The notes under the pieces: generated by a model
Told to the model about the DNA's origin: nothing
The model's database searches: none
Seen by the model: only the letters and a program-made list of their open reading frames with translations
Position numbers and translations under genes: made by a program
NCBI GenBank assembly: GCA_900549415.1
Contig: URNX01000008.1
Location: forward strand, 1 to 64,000
DNA: 64,000 nucleotides
DNA from: an uncultured bacterium
GTDB lineage: Bacteria; Verrucomicrobiota; Lentisphaeria; Victivallales; UBA1829
Direction: 5' to 3'
Shown: positions 16,166-24,298 of the stretch, one piece after another
How the letters are laid out: each line of letters begins with the position of its first letter
Position numbering within the stretch: the stretch's first letter is position 1

Positions 16166-16194
16166 AATTTAGCACAAAAGACGCCGTTTTTCAA
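16166..16194 (-). promoter_or_regulatory. gltA promoter
   Basis: TTGAAA (16189-16194), 17-bp spacer, TAAATT (16166-16171) on the minus strand, followed by a leader of about 85 nt before gltA. Confidence 0.5.
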
Positions 16195-16215
16195 GAGCGG
16201 TGAGAAGATTTTCTG

Positions 16216-16611
16216 TCACCGCGCCGCCTCAGCGATGAGTTCGGCAAACGGCTGATCCGCTTCGAGGAAATCCACGGAACCGAGCTCCGCGGTCGGCACC
16301 CACTTCATCTCCTGCCCTTCGCGCGGCAACGGATTCGATCCGGGCTTCAGAATACAGCGGATGAATACGATATCGAGCAGACCGTTCGGGTATTCGTGTT
16401 CCACTTCATGAACGATATCAAGCGGAAGAACCTCCGCTCCGAGTTCCTCGCGAAGCTCGCGGACGATGCACTCGTGATAACTTTCCCCGGGTTCGACCTT
16501 TCCTCCTGGAAATTCCATTTTATCGCGCAGAACAGTTGCCTTCGGGCGGCTGCAGATCATGGTATATCCGTTTCTGCGGATGACGGCGGCGCAGACATAT
16601 TTTTTCTGCAT
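16216..16611 (-). CDS. NUDIX hydrolase, MutT-like
   Basis: A 131-residue NUDIX enzyme with the box GKVEPGESYHECIVRELREE (GX5EX7REUXEEXGU) at residues about 35-57 followed by LGAEV. The start of the protein (KYVCAAVIRRNGYTMICSRP) and length match MutT-type (deoxy)nucleoside triphosphate pyrophosphohydrolases, which hydrolyse oxidised nucleotides such as 8-oxo-dGTP. The start at 16611 has AAGGA 8 nt upstream; longer in-frame starts would run through the neighbouring promoter. Divergent from the candidate small RNA. Confidence 0.88.
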   Translation of the reverse strand: MQKKYVCAAVIRRNGYTMICSRPKATVLRDKMEFPGGKVEPGESYHECIVRELREELGAEVLPLDIVHEVEHEYPNGLLDIVFIRCILKPGSNPLPREGQEMKWVPTAELGSVDFLEADQPFAELIAEAAR

Positions 16612-16637
16612 AATCAATCCTTCTTTCTGAAAAGCAT

Positions 16638-16665
16638 TTGCTTTTTTCCGTTTTTGTGGTATACT
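16638..16665 (+). promoter_or_regulatory. promoter of the candidate small RNA
   Basis: TTGCTT (16638-16643), 16-bp spacer, TATACT (16660-16665). The same spacing and -35 are used by tRNA-Lys and pepT in this window. Confidence 0.6.
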
Positions 16666-16671
16666 ATTCAC

Positions 16672-16782
16672 CATGAGGCAGGGAAACATCCTCTGAACGT
16701 TAAAATACATCAAAGCCGCCAAGGCTTTACAGTACCTTTTCTAGTTGGAGCGGTATTGTTCCCCCTGCCTCTGTTTCTTTTT
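16672..16782 (+). ncRNA. candidate structured small RNA, about 110 nt
   Basis: Begins about 7 nt after a good promoter and ends in a T-run. Its ends pair: GAGGCAGGG (16675-16683) with CCCTGCCTC (16763-16771), extended by AACA (16685-16688) with TGTT (16757-16760), and the closing stem is followed by TGTTTCTTTTT (16772-16782), so the stem doubles as terminator, as in rnpB here. Inside is a hairpin AAAGCC-GCCAA-GGCTTT (16712-16728), with AATAC/GTATT able to extend the stem. No coding frame of interest crosses it. I do not recognise the family: it lacks the GGAA-loop core of SRP RNA and does not look like 6S RNA. Confidence 0.55.
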
Positions 16783-16851
16783 AAATTATCCGTACTATAC
16801 AGCATGTCTCTCAAAACACAAACTCTTCTCAGCGTTTTCCATTGTTTCAAC

Positions 16852-16879
16852 TTGAAAAAATATCCAGTCTGATTATATT
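16852..16879 (+). promoter_or_regulatory. promoter of the SGNH hydrolase gene
   Basis: TTGAAA (16852-16857), 16-bp spacer, TATATT (16874-16879), 38 bp before the start at 16918, which has AAAAGGAG. Confidence 0.5.
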
Positions 16880-16917
16880 TCATATATTGCAGTCATTCAA
16901 AAAAAGGAGCATTTCAA

Positions 16918-17982
16918 ATGAACGAGAAAAATTTTGCCGAGCTTGATGCCAATTTCAAATCACGCACAATCGGCAATCGTGAACTCGAATTCCGCGACGG
17001 ATTTGCCGCGCCGTTTGCGCTTGAAGGATTCCCGTATATCGACGGAGAAGGACGCAGAAGCCGTCTGCCGCTCGACATCGCCAGGATGTGCGACAAGAAG
17101 GAAGGGGTCTTCCCCATGAGCATGCAGGGCGCGGGTGAAGCAATCCGGTTCCGCACGAACTCCCCCGTCATCGGCGTGCGCGCAGGATTCAATGAAATCT
17201 GGAACGGCAACAACCGGGGCGGAAGCGACGGATTCGATCTTTATACCGGAGCCGGAGACGAAAGCAAATTCCGCGGCAACCGCATCATCCCCGTTGGAAC
17301 CGACAGCTTCGAGGGACTCTGGGAACTCTCCGCCGAAGGGGAATTCACCGACTGCACTCTTTGGTTCCCCTATCACTGCGCAACCTCCGCAATCGCAATC
17401 GGAACCGTCCCCGGAAGCACGGTCGAGCCGCCCAAACCTCACCGCATCGCAAAACCCGTTGTCTTCTACGGTTCCTCCATCACCAACAGCGGCTCCGCAG
17501 GCCGCCCCGGAATGGTCTATCCCGTCATCCTCGCAAGAATGCTTGATTTTCATCTCATCAACATGGGTTTCGGCGGTTCGTGCCGTGGCGAACTCTGCAT
17601 TGCCGACACCATCGCAAAACTCGATATTGCCGCACTCGTCATAGAGTTCGACCACAATGCGCCGACCCCGGAATTCCTCGAGGAACGCCACGAACCGTTC
17701 TTCCGCAGATACCGTGAACAGCGCCCGGACGTACCCGTCCTCATGATGTCCAAGTGCGATTTTGTCCCGAACGAAGACAACAAACGCCGCCGCGAAATCA
17801 TCATGCGCACCTGGATGAACGCCGTCAATTCCGGCGACAGAAAAGTTGAATTTCTCGATGGAGAAACTCTCTTTGCCGGACCGTTCCGCGAAGACTGCAC
17901 GCAGGACAACTGTCATCCGAACGACCTCGGCGCCATGCTCATGGCGGTCCGGATCGCCGACCGGCTGAAACACATGCTGTAA
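16918..17982 (+). CDS. SGNH/GDSL hydrolase with GxDLY domain
   Basis: A 354-residue protein in two parts. The N-terminal half holds a GxDLY-type motif (SDGFDLY, about residue 101), the beta-sandwich domain often paired with SGNH esterases. The C-terminal half has the SGNH blocks: FYGSSIT (nucleophile Ser), INMGFGGS, VIEFDHNAP, and DNCHPNDLGA with the Asp/His pair. Such enzymes deacetylate or otherwise de-esterify sugars. There is no signal peptide, so it may act in the cytoplasm. It precedes a small membrane-protein gene by 14 bp. Confidence 0.85.
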   Translation: MNEKNFAELDANFKSRTIGNRELEFRDGFAAPFALEGFPYIDGEGRRSRLPLDIARMCDKKEGVFPMSMQGAGEAIRFRTNSPVIGVRAGFNEIWNGNNRGGSDGFDLYTGAGDESKFRGNRIIPVGTDSFEGLWELSAEGEFTDCTLWFPYHCATSAIAIGTVPGSTVEPPKPHRIAKPVVFYGSSITNSGSAGRPGMVYPVILARMLDFHLINMGFGGSCRGELCIADTIAKLDIAALVIEFDHNAPTPEFLEERHEPFFRRYREQRPDVPVLMMSKCDFVPNEDNKRRREIIMRTWMNAVNSGDRKVEFLDGETLFAGPFREDCTQDNCHPNDLGAMLMAVRIADRLKHML

Positions 17983-17996
17983 CTTTAGGAGAAATT

Positions 17997-18863
17997 ATGA
18001 GCAGTACCATATTCGTTATCTGCATTTTCGCTCTCGTTCCCGCCATTTTATGGAGCATTCCGAAAACCCGGCGGAACAGCGGAATGACCATGACCGCGCT
18101 CAAAACCGTACCGCTCGGCATGATCGCTTTTTTCATACTGAATTATCTGCCCGCAAGCATGCCGCTTCTTTCCGGCGTCCTCTGCTGGGCAATCATCCTT
18201 CTGCTTGCCAGATTCATCCGCAACCGCTACAAGGCGAACTGGAAATACCCGGTTTTCATCTTCCTCGTCGCCGTTCCGTTTTCCATTTTCTGTCTGGTCA
18301 TCGCAATCTCGGCGAACTTTTTCTATAACGCAGTCCGGTACGCAGCCGACTCGGAACAGTATCACGGCGAATGGCTCGCTACAGCCATTCCCCTGCCCGG
18401 AGAAAGCAAAACAAAGCTCTCGCTCGAACAACGCTCCATTCATCCGTTCCTTGCTGAATATGACTATCAGCTCGTTTTCGAGCGCGACGGCAGGAAAACC
18501 GCACAGCGTCTTCTGACAAATACCGGAGGCCGGACACATTTCAATCTCTATACTCTGATTGACGGACGTCTCTATCTGGAAAGCAAGGAAAACCGCTGCA
18601 TTGCAGACCCGGATGAACAGACCGTGCTCGGCGTTCGGATGCTCGACGGACAGCCCTACGCTTCGGAACTGCCAAACGAAACCGTCAAATCCTTTTCCGG
18701 CGTACAGGAAGAAGACGGGAAAGCATATGTGAAGTACAACGACCGCAAGTATGAAGCGCACCTCGTCAACGGCGCTCTCGACGGCAAACAATATTACGGC
18801 ACAATCCGCAACAGGAAATTTTATTCCGCCGCGGAAAAACCGGAAACAAAACTTTTGAAGTGA
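17997..18863 (+). CDS. membrane protein of unknown function
   Basis: A 288-residue protein. The first 110 residues contain about four hydrophobic segments (FVICIFALVPAILW; LGMIAFFILNYLPA; LLSGVLCWAIILLLA; FIFLVAVPFSIFCLVIAIS), followed by a soluble C-terminal domain of about 175 residues rich in beta-strand (YDYQLVFERDGRKTAQRL). Orientation of the soluble part is not certain. I recognise no family. It follows the SGNH gene closely, with a ribosome site AGGAG, and ends in a strong terminator, so the two form an operon. Confidence 0.75.
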   Translation: MSSTIFVICIFALVPAILWSIPKTRRNSGMTMTALKTVPLGMIAFFILNYLPASMPLLSGVLCWAIILLLARFIRNRYKANWKYPVFIFLVAVPFSIFCLVIAISANFFYNAVRYAADSEQYHGEWLATAIPLPGESKTKLSLEQRSIHPFLAEYDYQLVFERDGRKTAQRLLTNTGGRTHFNLYTLIDGRLYLESKENRCIADPDEQTVLGVRMLDGQPYASELPNETVKSFSGVQEEDGKAYVKYNDRKYEAHLVNGALDGKQYYGTIRNRKFYSAAEKPETKLLK

Positions 18864-18892
18864 AAAAAGCGGAGCAAAAACTCCGCTTTTTT
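18863..18892. terminator. bidirectional terminator
   Basis: AAAAAAGCGGAG (18863-18874) pairs with CTCCGCTTTTTT (18881-18892) around a 6-nt loop. Serves the membrane-protein gene and the converging lpxA. Confidence 0.85.
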
Positions 18893-18911
18893 ACTTTTTT
18901 CAGAGATCTGA

Positions 18912-19745
18912 TTACGCGCGCGTGTCAAGTTCGTCGCGCTGGTCATCGGGAAGCCCGACGAATTTCGGATTGCCCGGCATGATGCCGCGCTTCGATTCCT
19001 TGATGAACTCACAGAACATCTTGACTTCCGGAATATCCTTGACCTTCGGGTCCGCCTCAATCGTCGCAATCGCATTCTTGGCGTTGAGCCCCTCGAAGAA
19101 GAATGTCTTGATCGCATGACGGATTCCGAGACGCGTTTCATTCGAGAATCCCGCGCGGCGGAGCCCGATCGTGTTCGGGCCGGTGATGAAGTTGAATTCA
19201 CGGAGCATGCAGAACGGCGGAATATCCTGTCCGATCAGACAGGTCGGACCGATCATCGCAAGCGCGCCGATACGGGTGAACTGATGCGCCAGGACATAGC
19301 CGGAAATAACGGCGCCGGGTCCGACCTGACAGTGTCCGCTGAGGGCGGTGTGGTTCGAAATCGTCACGCGGTCCGAAAGCATGCAGTCGTGCGCGATATG
19401 CACAAACGCCTGAAGCAGAACATGATCGCCGATCACGGTCTTGAGGAACTCGAACGGGGGACGGTGCACGGTCACATACTCGCGCAGAACCGTATCCGCG
19501 CCAATTTCGACAAACGAGCGGATTCCGCGGTAGAAGCGGTGATCCTGCGGCTCGCCGATGTAGACGCCGAAGTAGATGCGGCAGCGCGGACCGATAGTCG
19601 TGTACTGACCGATCTTCACGTGCGCGTCAATATAACAATCGTCCCCGATCTTGACGTCATCTTCAATGACGGTATAGGGTCCGATCTCCACATTCTTACC
19701 GATTTCCGCCTTCGGGGAAACGACCGCGGTAGGATGAATAGCCAT
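18912..19745 (-). CDS. lpxA: UDP-N-acetylglucosamine acyltransferase
   Basis: First enzyme of lipid A synthesis, transferring an acyl chain from ACP to UDP-GlcNAc in the cytoplasm. The 277-residue protein is a left-handed beta-helix of hexapeptide repeats (IHPTAVVSPKAEIGKNVEIG...), with the catalytic histidine region AFVHIAHDC and the family motif IGEPQDHRFYRG. A helical C-terminal bundle follows. The presence of lpxA shows an outer membrane with lipid A. It lies after a GT39-like gene and may have its own promoter (TATACT at about 19780). Confidence 0.93.
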   Translation of the reverse strand: MAIHPTAVVSPKAEIGKNVEIGPYTVIEDDVKIGDDCYIDAHVKIGQYTTIGPRCRIYFGVYIGEPQDHRFYRGIRSFVEIGADTVLREYVTVHRPPFEFLKTVIGDHVLLQAFVHIAHDCMLSDRVTISNHTALSGHCQVGPGAVISGYVLAHQFTRIGALAMIGPTCLIGQDIPPFCMLREFNFITGPNTIGLRRAGFSNETRLGIRHAIKTFFFEGLNAKNAIATIEADPKVKDIPEVKMFCEFIKESKRGIMPGNPKFVGLPDDQRDELDTRA

Positions 19746-19803
19746 TGTATTTTCTCCCTTCTCAGAAGTTTTTCTGTTAGTATAGCATGTTTTTCAAAAA
19801 TTT

Positions 19804-21477
19804 CTATTCAGAATCCGCGCGAAGAACGAAAAAATCAAATTTTCCGTGGTTCGCCGCGTAAAATCTCCGGAAAAGCGCATGCGACGGCAGATCCGGACGG
19901 ATTTTCAAAGCCGCAATCGCGTTCACGGATGAATCGACTGTCATTCTCTGCGCGGCATTCACAAAGAACGCGTTCAGAATCAGCACCTTTTCCGTAAAGC
20001 CAGAATTCGCAAGCGCCTTCACCAGCTCGCTGTAATACGGAAACGGAAGATTCCAGACACGAACCAGAACGACATCCGGCTCATCTCCGCCACGGTACGG
20101 CGCAACACGGTACGAATTGAATTTCATCCCGTCGAACTCCGACTGCCGCGCCGGAACCGCAAGTTCAATCGAATCTTCCGAGCCGCGCGGGTTCATGCCG
20201 TTGATGCCAGGGGAATCAATCTGAACGAAACGCGTCCCCTCCCCCAGCGCGGAGAAACGGGAAAGATAATCATGCACAATCGGGTCGCCGTTGTTCCAGA
20301 GCGCCGGATACGCTTCCGTTGCAGTGATGCAGAGAAAACGATCGGCCGGAATCTGTTTCATCCGTTCGAAACGCTCAATCCAGTCTGCACGGGTCCACTC
20401 GGCGCGGGAATCCGCATAGCAGAAACCTCCGATCAGCAGCGGAAACGCAAAGAAAAGCGGAAGCAGCGCACGTCTGCGCATAAAATGGAACAGCCGCTGC
20501 AGCAGAACACCTGTCAGCAGAGCGGCAAACGGCACGGCAGTCAGGTAGACCCGGGCAGGTCCGGCAAGCGTCAGCAGCGCCGCGGCAAACGGGAAAAGAA
20601 AAATCAGAAGCACACCCGCGATCCGGAACCTCATGCGGATTCCGGACACGGCAAGCAGAAGCGCGGTCAGCACAAACAGCACCGCGCTTCCGGTTGCTCC
20701 CCAGCCGCAGACCGAGCCGGAAGCGGAAAACAGGAAATGGAAAAACGCCTTCACCGAGGCGACCGAAGAACCGAAGCTCTGTCCGGCTTTGAAATCGGCA
20801 TAATGGAACGCAATCCAGCCGAGAAGCAGGATTGCAAGAACTGTGTATCCGGCAATCAGCGGAAGCAGCGGTTTCCAGTTCCGTTTCGCGCGCAGAAGTT
20901 CCGCGGTAAAATGTACCAGGGAGATCGGGAAGAGCCAGAGAACGGAGGTGGAAAGACAGAGTTCCGCAAGCATGCCGGTCACAGGAATCAGAACCGGAGC
21001 CGGACGCCATTTGCGCCGGTATGCAAGAACGGTCAGCACGGCATACAGAAGAATCAGCGCAGTCTGCATCGAATAGCCGCGCGCGGTAACGGAATAAAGA
21101 ATCAGCGCGGGATTCACCGCAGTCAGCACCATTCCGGTGAATGCGGTCAGACGCGAGCGGAAGAGCAGGAATCCAAGCCAGCCGCTCAATGCGACCGATG
21201 CAAGTCCTGCAATGAAAGAAGGGAAGCGGATCGACCACGCCGAAGCAGGGAAAAAGAGCATCCACTTCACAAACAGCGAGTTCAGCGGATGATTGTTCGG
21301 CGTGGCGAGATCGTTGAGAATCGTCCAGACGTCGCGCACGGAATAGTTGCGCGCCGTCCAGATTTCATCGTATTCGAGACCGGGCGAAAAGGCGAGGACG
21401 CGCAGAACGGCGGCGGCGACGAGCACCGCCGCGCATGCAGCCGGAAACCAGCCGATGTTCCGCCGTTCCGTCCTCAT
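19804..21477 (-). CDS. GT39/ArnT-like membrane glycosyltransferase
   Basis: A 557-residue integral membrane protein with roughly 11-13 hydrophobic helices. The first periplasmic loop has the acidic pair LEYDEIWTARNY and PNNHPLNSLFVK, the signature of lipid-linked-sugar GT-C transferases (PMT/ArnT type). These use polyprenyl-phosphate sugars to modify proteins or lipid A. Position between valS and lpxA makes lipid A or surface glycan modification plausible but unproven. The start at 21477 lies 2 nt after the valS stop, so translation is probably coupled. A longer upstream reading would run inside valS and is rejected. Confidence 0.8.
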   Translation of the reverse strand: MRTERRNIGWFPAACAAVLVAAAVLRVLAFSPGLEYDEIWTARNYSVRDVWTILNDLATPNNHPLNSLFVKWMLFFPASAWSIRFPSFIAGLASVALSGWLGFLLFRSRLTAFTGMVLTAVNPALILYSVTARGYSMQTALILLYAVLTVLAYRRKWRPAPVLIPVTGMLAELCLSTSVLWLFPISLVHFTAELLRAKRNWKPLLPLIAGYTVLAILLLGWIAFHYADFKAGQSFGSSVASVKAFFHFLFSASGSVCGWGATGSAVLFVLTALLLAVSGIRMRFRIAGVLLIFLFPFAAALLTLAGPARVYLTAVPFAALLTGVLLQRLFHFMRRRALLPLFFAFPLLIGGFCYADSRAEWTRADWIERFERMKQIPADRFLCITATEAYPALWNNGDPIVHDYLSRFSALGEGTRFVQIDSPGINGMNPRGSEDSIELAVPARQSEFDGMKFNSYRVAPYRGGDEPDVVLVRVWNLPFPYYSELVKALANSGFTEKVLILNAFFVNAAQRMTVDSSVNAIAALKIRPDLPSHALFRRFYAANHGKFDFFVLRADSE

Positions 21478-21479
21478 CG

Positions 21480-24143
21480 TCACGCCATGCGGGAGAGCGC
21501 CTCTTCCACGCGGGCAAGTTTTTCCTTGAGGTCGGCAAGATAGGTCTTCGCCTCTTCCACGACCTTCGCAGGCGCCTTCGCGATGAACCGCTCGTTCGAA
21601 AGTTTCGCTTCGGACGATTTGATCCATCCCTGAAGCTCCTTCTGCTGCTTTTGCAGTTTCGCCTTCTCCGCATCGACGTCGATCAGCCCCTTCAGCGGAA
21701 GGAAGATCGCGCCGGCGGCGACGAGAGTCGAGGGAGCGCCGGAAGCATCGTCGCAGACATAATCCGCCTGCGAAATGGTCAGTTCAGCCGCATTGAGCAG
21801 CCCTTTCAGAGAATCGAAGGAGTTCTTCAGATACTCTTCATACGCAGCGTCCGCGGCCTTGATGTGGAAGTTCAGTTTCTTGCCCGGGGCGAGATTGTAG
21901 GAAACGCGCAGGTTGCGTCCGGCGCGGACGAGTTCGTACTTCGCCTCGCAGCGCGCAATGACGTTTCCGGCATCCGGAACCGGAGTTTCCTTGACGGACA
22001 TCGGAAGCGGGAATTCGGCATACATGATGCTTTCGTTTTCGCCGAGGAAGCCCATCTGGTGCGCGAGTTCTTCCGTAATGAACGGCATGAACGGATGCAG
22101 GAGACGGAGCAGTTTCCAGAGCGCGTAGTCGAGCACGCGCAGAGCCTGTTCCTTCGCTTTGCCGCCGAGATTGAAGCGGACTTTCGAAGCCTCAATGAAC
22201 CAGTCGCAGAAAGAGCTCCAGACAAGTTCGTAGATATCGTGAACCGCCTGATGGAACTTGAATTCATCGAGCGATTTTTTCATGTCAATTGCGCAGGCGT
22301 CGAGCTTGGCGAGCATCCACTGTTCATCGGAGGTCAGCTTGCCGGACTTGATGAGGTCGTCGACGTTCGCAAAGTTCGCGGAGATTTCTCCCTGCATCCG
22401 GCGGAAGCGGCAGGCGTTCCAGAGCTTGTTCGCAAAGTTGCGCCCGATTTCGCACTTCTCATTGGAGTACTTGATGTCCATGCCGACCGGAGCGATATAG
22501 ATGATCGAGAAACGGAGCGCATCGGCGCCGTACTTGGCGATCACGTCGAGCGGATCGGGGGAGTTGCCGAGCGACTTGCTGAGCTTGCGTCCGAGATCGT
22601 CGCGGATGATGCTGGTGAAGTAGACATTGGAGAACGGGAGCTTGCCCTTGAACTCAAAGCCGGCCATGATCATGCGGGCAACCCAGAAGAAGATAATGTC
22701 GGGTCCGGTCACAAGGTCGTTGGTCGGATAGAAATAATCCTGTTCAGGGGTCTTGTCGGGCCAGCCCATGATGGAGAACGGCCAGAGCCACGAGCTGAAC
22801 CAGGTGTCGAGAACGTCTTCCTCCTGCACCCAGCCTTCGCCCTGCGGGGGTTCTTCGCCGACGTACGTTTCATCACCGCGGTACCATGCCGGGATGCGGT
22901 GTCCCCACCAGATCTGACGGCTGATGCACCAGTCCTTGATGCCCTCCATCCAGTGGAAGTAGGTTTTCGTCCAGCGTTCGGGGTAGAATTTGATATCGCC
23001 GTTGCGAACCGCTTCGATTGCGGGCTTGGCGAGTTCGCCCATCTTGACGAACCACTGTTCGCTGAGCATGGGTTCGATCGGCACACCGCCGCGCTCGGAG
23101 TAGCCGACCGCGTGGGTGAGGTCTTCAATCTTCTCAAGGAGTCCCTGCGCTTCGAGCTTTTCAACGATGAGCTTGCGCGCCTCGAAACGATCCATGCCTT
23201 CAAACTCTTTTCCGGCTTTGGCGTTGAGATGAGCGGTCTTGTCCATGACATTGATGAACTCAAGGTTGTGGCGGAGACCGACCTGGAAGTCGTTCGGGTC
23301 GTGCGCGGGGGTGATCTTCACGCAGCCGGTTCCCTTCTCAGGATCGGCATGTTCATCGCCGATGATCGGAATTTCACGGTCGGTAAGCGGAAGATGAACG
23401 GTCTTGCCGATAAGGTGCTTGTAGCGCGGATCTTCCGGATTGACCGCCACAGCGGTATCGCCGAACATGGTCTCCGGACGGGTCGTGGCAACCACGAGAT
23501 AGCCGGAACCGTCGGTCAGCGGATAGCGGAAGTGATAGAATTTGCCAGCCTCGTCCTTGTAGATCACCTCTTCATCGGAGAGAGCGGTCTTGGAAACGGG
23601 ACACCAGTTGATCATGCGGCGTCCGCGGTAGATGTAGCCTTTGTTGTAGAGCTGAACGAAAACTTTGCGGACGGCGCGGCTGAGCCCCTCGTCCATGGTG
23701 AAACGCTCGCGCTCCCAGTCGCAGGAGGCACCGAGTTTGCGGAGCTGGCGGATAATGGTTCCGCCGTATTTTGCCTTCCATTCCCAGACGCGCTTGATGA
23801 ACTCGTCGCGGCCGAGATCGTCGCGTCCGATGTTTTCGGTCTTGCGGAGTTCTTTTGCCACGCGGGCTTCGGTTGCAATTCCGGCGTGGTCGGTTCCGGG
23901 GAACCAGCAGCACTCATAGCCTTCCATGCGGTGCCAGCGCATGAGAATGTCCTGAAGCGTGTTGTTGAGGACATGTCCCATGGTGAGGATGCCCGTCACA
24001 TTCGGCGGGGGGATGACGATGGAATAGGGTTTCTTATCCGGATTCGGTTTCCCGCGGAAGAGTCCGTTGTTCTCCCACCAGGCATACCATTTCTGTTCAA
24101 TTTCCGCCGACTCGTAAGCTTTCGGCATTTCCTGACTGGCCAT
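21480..24143 (-). CDS. valS: valine--tRNA ligase
   Basis: Class I aminoacyl-tRNA synthetase of 887 residues. The HIGH equivalent is TMGHVLNNTLQD (about residue 50), the ValRS-typical CWFPGTDHAGIATE follows, and KMSKS is present as KLSKSLGNSPDP. The editing domain and anticodon-binding domain are in the usual order, and the C-terminus is a coiled coil (KLQKQQKELQGWIKSSEAKL) as in most ValRS. AGGAGG precedes the start. Confidence 0.98.
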   Translation of the reverse strand: MASQEMPKAYESAEIEQKWYAWWENNGLFRGKPNPDKKPYSIVIPPPNVTGILTMGHVLNNTLQDILMRWHRMEGYECCWFPGTDHAGIATEARVAKELRKTENIGRDDLGRDEFIKRVWEWKAKYGGTIIRQLRKLGASCDWERERFTMDEGLSRAVRKVFVQLYNKGYIYRGRRMINWCPVSKTALSDEEVIYKDEAGKFYHFRYPLTDGSGYLVVATTRPETMFGDTAVAVNPEDPRYKHLIGKTVHLPLTDREIPIIGDEHADPEKGTGCVKITPAHDPNDFQVGLRHNLEFINVMDKTAHLNAKAGKEFEGMDRFEARKLIVEKLEAQGLLEKIEDLTHAVGYSERGGVPIEPMLSEQWFVKMGELAKPAIEAVRNGDIKFYPERWTKTYFHWMEGIKDWCISRQIWWGHRIPAWYRGDETYVGEEPPQGEGWVQEEDVLDTWFSSWLWPFSIMGWPDKTPEQDYFYPTNDLVTGPDIIFFWVARMIMAGFEFKGKLPFSNVYFTSIIRDDLGRKLSKSLGNSPDPLDVIAKYGADALRFSIIYIAPVGMDIKYSNEKCEIGRNFANKLWNACRFRRMQGEISANFANVDDLIKSGKLTSDEQWMLAKLDACAIDMKKSLDEFKFHQAVHDIYELVWSSFCDWFIEASKVRFNLGGKAKEQALRVLDYALWKLLRLLHPFMPFITEELAHQMGFLGENESIMYAEFPLPMSVKETPVPDAGNVIARCEAKYELVRAGRNLRVSYNLAPGKKLNFHIKAADAAYEEYLKNSFDSLKGLLNAAELTISQADYVCDDASGAPSTLVAAGAIFLPLKGLIDVDAEKAKLQKQQKELQGWIKSSEAKLSNERFIAKAPAKVVEEAKTYLADLKEKLARVEEALSRMA

Positions 24144-24246
24144 ACTGCCTCCTGTATCTTTAAAATTAAAATTGTATTTTTAAAGATAATATACACGCAT
24201 TTGGCGGAATTGCACGGTCCGTTTTTTATTTTCTGAAAAAAAAGAC

Positions 24247-24274
24247 TTGCTTCATCCGGGAGCGGAGTTATATT
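24247..24274 (+). promoter_or_regulatory. pepT promoter
   Basis: TTGCTT (24247-24252), 16-bp spacer, TATATT (24269-24274), 24 bp before the pepT start. Confidence 0.55.
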
Positions 24275-24298
24275 AGATGCAAAAACGAAAGGCCTCCT

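Noticed and set aside
16672..16782. Assignment of the small RNA as SRP or 6S RNA
   Set aside because: It lacks the SRP GGAA-loop/AGCAG core, and it is too short and without the long double helix with central bubble of 6S RNA.
21435..24236. 933-codon open frame on the plus strand, antisense to valS
   Set aside because: It is the mirror of a certain gene in GC-rich DNA, has no family motif and no ribosome site.
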